Below are positions 16,001-18,835 of a DNA stretch of 18,835 nt, piece after piece. The position numbers were made by a program, and so were the translations under genes. Numbering within the stretch: the first letter of the stretch is position 1; each line of letters begins with the position of its first letter. The notes below the pieces were generated by a model. The model was not told the origin of the DNA and ran no database searches. It saw nothing but the letters and a program-made list of their open reading frames with translations. Origin of the DNA: an uncultured Bacteroidales bacterium (GTDB lineage Bacteria > Bacteroidota > Bacteroidia > Bacteroidales > Paludibacteraceae); NCBI GenBank assembly GCA_903929065.1, contig CAIYTJ010000021.1:1-18835 (forward strand). The letters run 5' to 3'.

Positions 16001-18835
16001 CCAATAGCTCAAAAACAGTAAATCGCCAGTGGTATATTATGAAAGATATCGTTGGCAGCAACAACCTTACCGTAGCAGCCACATACAATTCAGGCGAACA
16101 AGGAAGTGGTTTTAGCAATTCCACAAATCCTGTAATTGGATATTTCAGCGGTTCAACCTGGGCTTATCAACCAATAATTTCCGGTTCGGGAACAACAACT
16201 CTTACAGCTTCCGGGTCTGCACCTGATATGTCAAATGCAGGCGGCTTTTTGGCATTAGGCAGCGGAGATGCATTTAACGCATCGAAATTATCAATTACTG
16301 TATTACCGCCAACACCATATCGTGGTCAAAACAGTTCCATCGCAACCATCCAATCACTGAACAGCAATAATATTCCTACCTATATTAACACACCGACAAC
16401 TTTTGATTTAACTTCAAATGTTTCATTTCAACGAGCCGGAGGATTAACCGGTTTCACACTAGCTGCAAATACTTACCAGACAATTGTAAATAATATTCAG
16501 TTTGATGTTTCTACATGGAATGAAACAAATCAGGTTTACGACCTTACAGCTACTGTTACAGCCACTGCAACTTCCGGCGAAAGTCTTACAGCCGGTGTTA
16601 CTCCGGCTTTCGCAATAAAAGATGGAAGCATTTATCAACCTTTAACAAGTGGAAACTGGAGTACGGTGCAATGGCAAAAAAGTACAGATGGCGGTGCAAC
16701 CTGGTCAAATACAACGCTTCCTGCTAATAACATTTTTGCTGAAACAGATTTAATTCAAATTCCGGTAGGTATTAATCTAAATGCTGATGTTGTTGCATCA
16801 TTCTATTCGATGTTATTATTTGGAACAATGAATATAACCAGCTCCGGTACTCTAACGATTAATCATACAACAAATAATTTAAGCGACTATGATTTAGATG
16901 TTTACGGTACGTTAGAAAATTCAGGTGGTTCTTTAATAAACAGTGATATAAATTATATAGCTGTTGATATTTTTGGCGGAACTTACTGGCACAATATGAA
17001 TGGAGGTAGTATTCCAATTGCAAGCTGGAGTTCATTAAATGGAACACCTTCAACTTGTAATGTTACCGGAATCACCACCACGCCTTTAACCGGATTGAAC
17101 CAGAATTTTCAAAATTTTACCTGGAATAATGCAAGTCAGGGAACAACCGTTCAATATCTTGACGGCAATATGAATGTAACCGGATCATTAGCATTGACAA
17201 ATGGAGTTCTTTCAACAAACACCAATTTTGTTGTTGAAGCAGCTAACGGATCAATCTCAAGAACAAATGGGTATATCAATGGAAATTTACGTTTGTATGT
17301 TCCAAACGCCACAGCGCCAACCATTAGTTTCCCTATTGGCGATTCTAATTATTATGCCCCTATATCAGTCACTTTTGCCGGAACAACTTCCGGATCAGGC
17401 TATTTTGAGGCAGCTACAAGTGCTTCAAAACCGGCATTTGCATCCGGTTTGAGCCAGACAAAATATATCAATAGAAAATGGTCTTTAAACAATTATGGCG
17501 TAGGAGGTTTCACATCTTACAGTCCAACATTTACTTTTGATAATAATGACAAAATTGGAAATCCAACGCTGGCAAACCTCGTTATTCGCAAATTAAATGG
17601 TGGCACATGGTCGGCAATCACCACGACGACTCCGACAAGCAATGCAGTGACCGGCACAGGTTTAACTTCATTCAGCGATTTCTATATTGGCGAAAGCGAT
17701 TGTAGTTCGACCAATGCAATTTGGCTGGGAACAACCAGCACCGACTGGAACACTGCAAGCAATTGGTGCAGCGGAGCAGTTCCAACAGCTACTACCGATG
17801 TGACTATTCCATCTTCACCAACAAATCAGCCAATAATCGGAACATCAGCAACTTGTAATAATATTACTATTGAAAATGGTGGAAGTCTTACCATTTCAGC
17901 AACAAATTCGTTGGTTGTGAAATCAAACTGGATTAATAATGGAACATTTACGGCTAATTCAGGCACTGTTTCATTTACCGGGTCAAGTGCTCAAAGCATA
18001 ACAGGAATAACTACCTTTAATAATCTCGTAATCAATAACGTTACCGGTGTAACAGCCGTAAATAATTTAGCTGTAAATGGAACCCTGACACTTACAAGTG
18101 CAAATCCGGATGCCACACACGGCACGCTGGATATGGGCAACAATACTTTGAATATGCAAAGTGCATCTGCAACTGTGAGCGGAAACGGAGACTTAACAGG
18201 TATTGTCAAACGAACACATACTTTTACTCCAAACATTCAATACACTTTTGGAAGTCAATATACTACGCTGAATTTCCTTGGAACCGGAACTCAACCTGGT
18301 GAAATCAGTTGCAGAATTGTATTAAACTCAACGCTGCCGGATAAAGCTGATGCAGTTACGAGATATTACAGTTTTTCGCAATCAGGAACAACCGGAACTG
18401 ATAAAGCTATCTTAAATTTAAGATATTTGACTTCTGAATTAAATGGAAATACAGAATCAAATCTGGTACTTTGGGACCGCCATTTTTCCGGGAATGTTGA
18501 AGAGCACGGCAAAACCAATAATAGCACAATCAATCACTGGGTTGGAATTTCCGGTTTAACCATTTCGTATATTGCACCTACCACATTGGATAATAAAAGA
18601 TGGGGGCTAGCCAATTACACTGCTGCGAAAAACACATGGGTTGGCGGTGAAAATACCAACTGGAACAATCCGGCTAACTGGACAGCAGGTCATTCACCCT
18701 ATACTACCGATGATGTTTTAATTCCTGATGTATCCGGTGCTTCAACTAATTTCCCGGTTCTGACTTCGGATGTTGAAATTCACACGTTGGAAATTGCAGC
18801 TAATGCAACACTTACAGCAAATTCCTTTACATTAA
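10093..18835 (+). CDS. Giant secreted beta-strand-repeat surface protein (3' partial)
   Basis: From the ATG at 10093 the frame is open to the last base of the window: 2914 complete codons without a stop, so the gene continues beyond it. I translated it throughout and saw no frameshift. The N-terminus has a basic region and a hydrophobic core (residues about 18-33), a probable signal peptide. The rest is rich in Thr, Ser, Gly, Asn and Ala, in short strands such as FNNLTLSG and NGNFTANSGT, as in beta-helical or beta-solenoid proteins. W-rich cartridges begin at residues 46, 484, 1151, 2544 and 2849; units of about 240 residues fill 579-817, 818-1057 and 1249-1485; spacer modules lie at 1914-2058, 2387-2535 and 2699-2842. 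Lys and Arg are rare. It resembles Bacteroidota beta-strand repeat-containing proteins, which usually end in a type IX secretion sorting domain; that end is not visible. A role in adhesion or extracellular matrix is inference. Confidence 0.9.
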   Translation, partial: MATLLKKISDSSNRIARIKVIGIVAGLLIFNSLHSTTYFSRANTAWNVASTWSTIGYGGAAASAFPTTGDIVNIGNTYSITVSANATCASITIDNGGTLTPTGTSTIAATTGITINGTYTNQSTGTITTPSWICNGTYNHTTSSATLPLGTSSTTWAANSNLNITGSYTVATVFLNFENQTFGNFTFNPGTMTNTVSLVGAAGTTTVQGNFTVTQTGTSTLYMRIYGQQFPNTLNINGNFIQSAGTYDLHNGGPTATAQIINLKGNFTLSGTSVLTQTTTQSGSTVGINFTGTGVQTVSISPTASITSQATTSSCAIMFTVASGSTIDMGTSVLTGTNNTSFILSPGAAIITANTGGFSASGATGSIQVSGTRNFSTSANYSYNGSLAQVTGTGLPSSVNNLTFNNTSGVTFSSATTVTGTLAFGSSTIADLNSFSIISNAFTVGGISKSNGTYGGTGSGASTILSNFIADAGTLNVSCIYDTWTGTTSTDWNTASNWSCGVPSSATNITINSGGNQPIIGNSASCANITINSGATLTNSGSNTLAVSGNWTNSGTFVPNSGTVIFNNAAQTISGATTFNNVTIGGSGVKTITTGNFTVNGILSMEGTATLSAIPTYGTSATLQYNTSSARTAGVEWLTPFVASGGIIISNSGVITLNSAETLNATAPLTLNSGSTLAMSTFILTLNGNLINNGGTTSGSGGVTIAGTATQSIGSFTTTGSVTMTKTAGIATFTGNINGGPLTINGTGGTLNLGTGLSHTFTGNITLTAGTLNGGSSTLNANSTTSTAWGGTGTNFTAGTSTVVLGGAAQGIATATTFYNLTLANSGVKTLTGIPTINNILSMEGTATVSRAPTYGTGATLQYNTSTARTAGTEWVTPFAATGGIIIANTGTITQSAAKVFNANVPLTINSSSTLSTNNFQLTFGGNFINNGGTFTAGSSAIVITNTMATQNIAGFTTTGAVSMTKTSGTASFQDNINAGALTINGSGGTLNLGTTLIHTFTGNITLTAGTLNGGSSTLQANSSTASAWTGTGSNFIAGTGTVSFGGVNQTINTATTFNNLTLSGTGTKTFGAITSSPGIFSIRSGVIANLGTFTHSAGYLYLAGVNQLLGSWGSTASTATYKNSTYFGTTATGIINVSTSTGCSGGNDTWTGATNTDWNTSTNWCGGIPTSATNVIIPAGGNQPTIGNAAICASININSGATLTISGTNTLTVKGDWQNDGTFTPNSSTVNFNSLAAQSILGASTTTFNNLTISNGGSVTLTTIPIVNGILSMEGATVSTAPTFGSSATLQYNSSTPQTVGSEWITPFIASGGVIIKNSGIITLNGAKQIGNNTNVPLNINTGSTLATANFGLTFHGDFINAGTLTAGSSPITFDGTTTTQNIAGFTTTGTVTCNKSAGTATMIGALNAGGLINSTPGGTLHLGTSLTHTITGAWTRTNGILNGGSSILTIGGNVTNSGGTFTAGTSTINYNGTTAPQITASVNYNNLTLSGTGAKTLQTGTTTIGGNLTLSGTASTTTVGNLTVSGNLNIGSGTTLSTASTHTFGVSGTTTITGTYTDGSTGAKTLTGDITLNTGAVWNETANSTYSIAGSFTNNATTFTANAGVHTFTGSGKILSGNTVISIPSTTFSGTYTNNGTLTVNTALAGSGTLTQGVGSTLNIGGTSSISTLSAGNNSNTVNYTGVSQTILPIAYYNLTLSGSGTETLTGISIINGNFTTGGTVSVNAATGLTVGGNVSIGSTSTFVAGSYTHNVGGNWTKNGAFTSTGSTINFNGTTSQIISASVANFNNVIFSGAGTVTAVGILGIGGDLTINSTFIAGNYTHTLKGNWINNGAFTANSGTISLINSSLQSIGGTSSTTFNNLGMNGTGGATLGIATSVAGALTLNLSKIDIGNYNLILTPTGSVSGASASSYVKTSGTGRLKQQIAGQSTKNYPVGNSAYNPISITNNGTNSTDNYSIRVGEGVISNANSSKTVNRQWYIMKDIVGSNNLTVAATYNSGEQGSGFSNSTNPVIGYFSGSTWAYQPIISGSGTTTLTASGSAPDMSNAGGFLALGSGDAFNASKLSITVLPPTPYRGQNSSIATIQSLNSNNIPTYINTPTTFDLTSNVSFQRAGGLTGFTLAANTYQTIVNNIQFDVSTWNETNQVYDLTATVTATATSGESLTAGVTPAFAIKDGSIYQPLTSGNWSTVQWQKSTDGGATWSNTTLPANNIFAETDLIQIPVGINLNADVVASFYSMLLFGTMNITSSGTLTINHTTNNLSDYDLDVYGTLENSGGSLINSDINYIAVDIFGGTYWHNMNGGSIPIASWSSLNGTPSTCNVTGITTTPLTGLNQNFQNFTWNNASQGTTVQYLDGNMNVTGSLALTNGVLSTNTNFVVEAANGSISRTNGYINGNLRLYVPNATAPTISFPIGDSNYYAPISVTFAGTTSGSGYFEAATSASKPAFASGLSQTKYINRKWSLNNYGVGGFTSYSPTFTFDNNDKIGNPTLANLVIRKLNGGTWSAITTTTPTSNAVTGTGLTSFSDFYIGESDCSSTNAIWLGTTSTDWNTASNWCSGAVPTATTDVTIPSSPTNQPIIGTSATCNNITIENGGSLTISATNSLVVKSNWINNGTFTANSGTVSFTGSSAQSITGITTFNNLVINNVTGVTAVNNLAVNGTLTLTSANPDATHGTLDMGNNTLNMQSASATVSGNGDLTGIVKRTHTFTPNIQYTFGSQYTTLNFLGTGTQPGEISCRIVLNSTLPDKADAVTRYYSFSQSGTTGTDKAILNLRYLTSELNGNTESNLVLWDRHFSGNVEEHGKTNNSTINHWVGISGLTISYIAPTTLDNKRWGLANYTAAKNTWVGGENTNWNNPANWTAGHSPYTTDDVLIPDVSGASTNFPVLTSDVEIHTLEIAANATLTANSFTL
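10228..10400 (+). repeat. W-cartridge A1 (divergent, N-terminal)
   Basis: AWNVASTW, then FPTTGDIVNI and ATCASITIDNGGTLT, follow the order of the later cartridges (W...NW..G.P...V.I...C.NITI..G..LT). Only the last of the three cartridge cysteines is present. Confidence 0.6.
11542..11826 (+). repeat. W-cartridge A2 of the giant protein
   Basis: It begins WTGTTSTDWNTASNWSCGVP, then NQPIIGN, CANITINSGATLT and GNWTNSGTF, and ends just before FNN. Cysteines lie at residues 479 (just before the unit), 500 and 526. Confidence 0.8.
11827..12543 (+). repeat. Long unit B1 (239 codons)
   Basis: It starts FNNVTIGGSGVKT and contains GILSMEGTATLSAIPTYG, LQYNTSSARTAGVEWLTPF and ASGGIII. Further on come NLINNGGT, IGSFTTTGSVTMTKTAG and TLNLGTGLSHTFTGNITLTA. 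It is directly followed by B2. Confidence 0.85.
12544..13263 (+). repeat. Long unit B2 (240 codons)
   Basis: A tandem copy of B1: YNLTLANSGVKT, ILSMEGTATVSRAPTYG, LQYNTSTARTAGTEWVTPF, IAGFTTTGAVSMTKTSG and LNLGTTLIHTFTGNITLTA. Many matching residues use different codons, so the duplication is old rather than an assembly artefact. Confidence 0.85.
13543..13836 (+). repeat. W-cartridge A3 of the giant protein
   Basis: WTGATNTDWNTSTNWCGGIP, NQPTIGN and CASININSGATLT align with A2. Cysteines are at residues 1144, 1166 and 1193. Confidence 0.8.
13837..14547 (+). repeat. Long unit B3 (237 codons)
   Basis: Third copy, separated from B2 by a divergent stretch and cartridge A3: GILSMEGATVSTAPTFG, LQYNSSTPQTVGSEWITPF, ASGGVIIKNSGIITLNG, IAGFTTTGTVTCNKSAG and LHLGTSLTHTITG. 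Cartridge A3 plus B3 mirrors A2 plus B1 in order and spacing. Confidence 0.8.
15832..16266 (+). repeat. Spacer module C1
   Basis: YVKTSGTGRLKQ, NYPVGNSAYNPISI, VNRQWYIM and a closing FLALGSG. It is less repetitive and more charged than the arrays around it. It shares its order of motifs with C2 and C3: a basic strand, then F/YP[VI]G..Y.P[IV], R.W and a final F...G. Confidence 0.6.
16267..17250 (+). other. Non-array segment of the giant protein: possible Ig-like domain and degenerate cartridge
   Basis: ASKLSITVLPPTPYRGQNSS and DLTATVTATATSGESLTAGV suggest an Ig-like or similar beta-sandwich. Then SGNWSTVQWQKSTDGGATWS, DLIQIPVG and MNITSSGTLTI read as a worn W-cartridge. No enzymatic motif was recognised. 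Confidence 0.4.
17251..17697 (+). repeat. Spacer module C2
   Basis: ISRTNGYINGNLRLYVP, ISFPIGDSNYYAPISVTF, INRKWSLNNYG, LVIRKLNGGTW and SDFYIGES match the order seen in C1 and C3. It is followed directly by cartridge A4. Confidence 0.65.
17722..18015 (+). repeat. W-cartridge A4 of the giant protein
   Basis: WLGTTSTDWNTASNWCSGAVP, NQPIIGT and CNNITIENGGSLT, with the same 294-base length to the next FNN as A3. Cysteines are at residues 2537, 2559 and 2588. Confidence 0.8.
18187..18618 (+). repeat. Spacer module C3
   Basis: DLTGIVKRTHTF, YTFGSQYTTLNFLG, VTRYYSFSQSG, LVLWDRHFSG and a closing RWGLANY parallel C1 and C2, with R.Y in place of R.W. It separates cartridge A4 from A5. Confidence 0.55.
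18637..18835 (+). repeat. W-cartridge A5 (cut by the window end)
   Basis: WVGGENTNWNNPANWTAGHSP, then DDVLIPD and IHTLEIAANATLT follow the cartridge pattern, but all three cysteine positions are occupied by other residues. Confidence 0.7.

Noticed and set aside
10932..18236. Many open frames of 60-118 codons on the minus strand, some looking alike (rich in Val, Pro, Ile), and one on the plus strand at 17201-17452
   Set aside because: They all lie inside the continuous giant gene. Its frequent ACA, ACT, GGA and AAT codons give few stops on the opposite strand, and the similarity between shadow frames only reflects the repeats of the real protein.
10093..18835. Repeats considered as a CRISPR array, insertion sequence or tandem DNA satellite
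   Set aside because: The repetition is at the protein level within one open frame; the DNA copies have diverged at synonymous positions and there are no spacers, transposase or terminal inverted repeats.

Overview
The window looks like chromosomal DNA of a Bacteroidota member, most likely of the order Bacteroidales. It is AT-rich, its starts have no clear Shine-Dalgarno sequences, several genes are preceded by the Bacteroidota -7 promoter element TAnnTTTG, and the PGK, malate dehydrogenase, PerR-like and Omp85-like proteins are of types usual in that group. The order-level placement is inference; no rRNA or tRNA is present. No mobile element, phage gene or CRISPR array was seen.

Left part (1-3089, plus strand): an apparent operon of a TPM-domain membrane protein (5' end outside the window), LemA, a YghZ-type aldo/keto reductase and a small lipoprotein with a modified Rieske-like fold. 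It meets, with only 3 bp between stop codons, a minus-strand pair: an Omp85-type outer-membrane barrel followed by a membrane-anchored family 2 glycosyltransferase.

Middle part (5559-8868): a PerR-type regulator whose frame is cut by an amber codon just before its last CxxC motif; malate dehydrogenase, on the minus strand, divergent from phosphoglycerate kinase on the plus strand, with a perfect 22-bp palindrome between them; then a PAS plus LuxR-type HTH regulator with the best promoter of the window (TTTG-N19-TATATTTG). Three strong intrinsic terminators follow perR, mdh and pgk.

Right part (8869-end): about 450 bp of AT-rich non-coding DNA with a striking dyad, then one enormous gene that starts at 10093 and stays open to the last base (2914 complete codons, no stop). 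It encodes a Thr/Ser/Gly/Asn-rich secreted protein of beta-strand repeats: W-rich cartridges with a recurring set of three cysteines, three copies of a unit of about 240 residues, and three spacer modules. It is probably a surface adhesin or matrix protein exported by the type IX system, but the C-terminus that would show this is outside the window. All shorter open frames inside this region, on either strand, are shadows of this gene.

The most rewarding points are the amber codon in the PerR homologue, the giant modular protein, the perfect palindrome between mdh and pgk, and the altered metal-ligand pattern of the Rieske-like lipoprotein. None of these is proven to be a new system.
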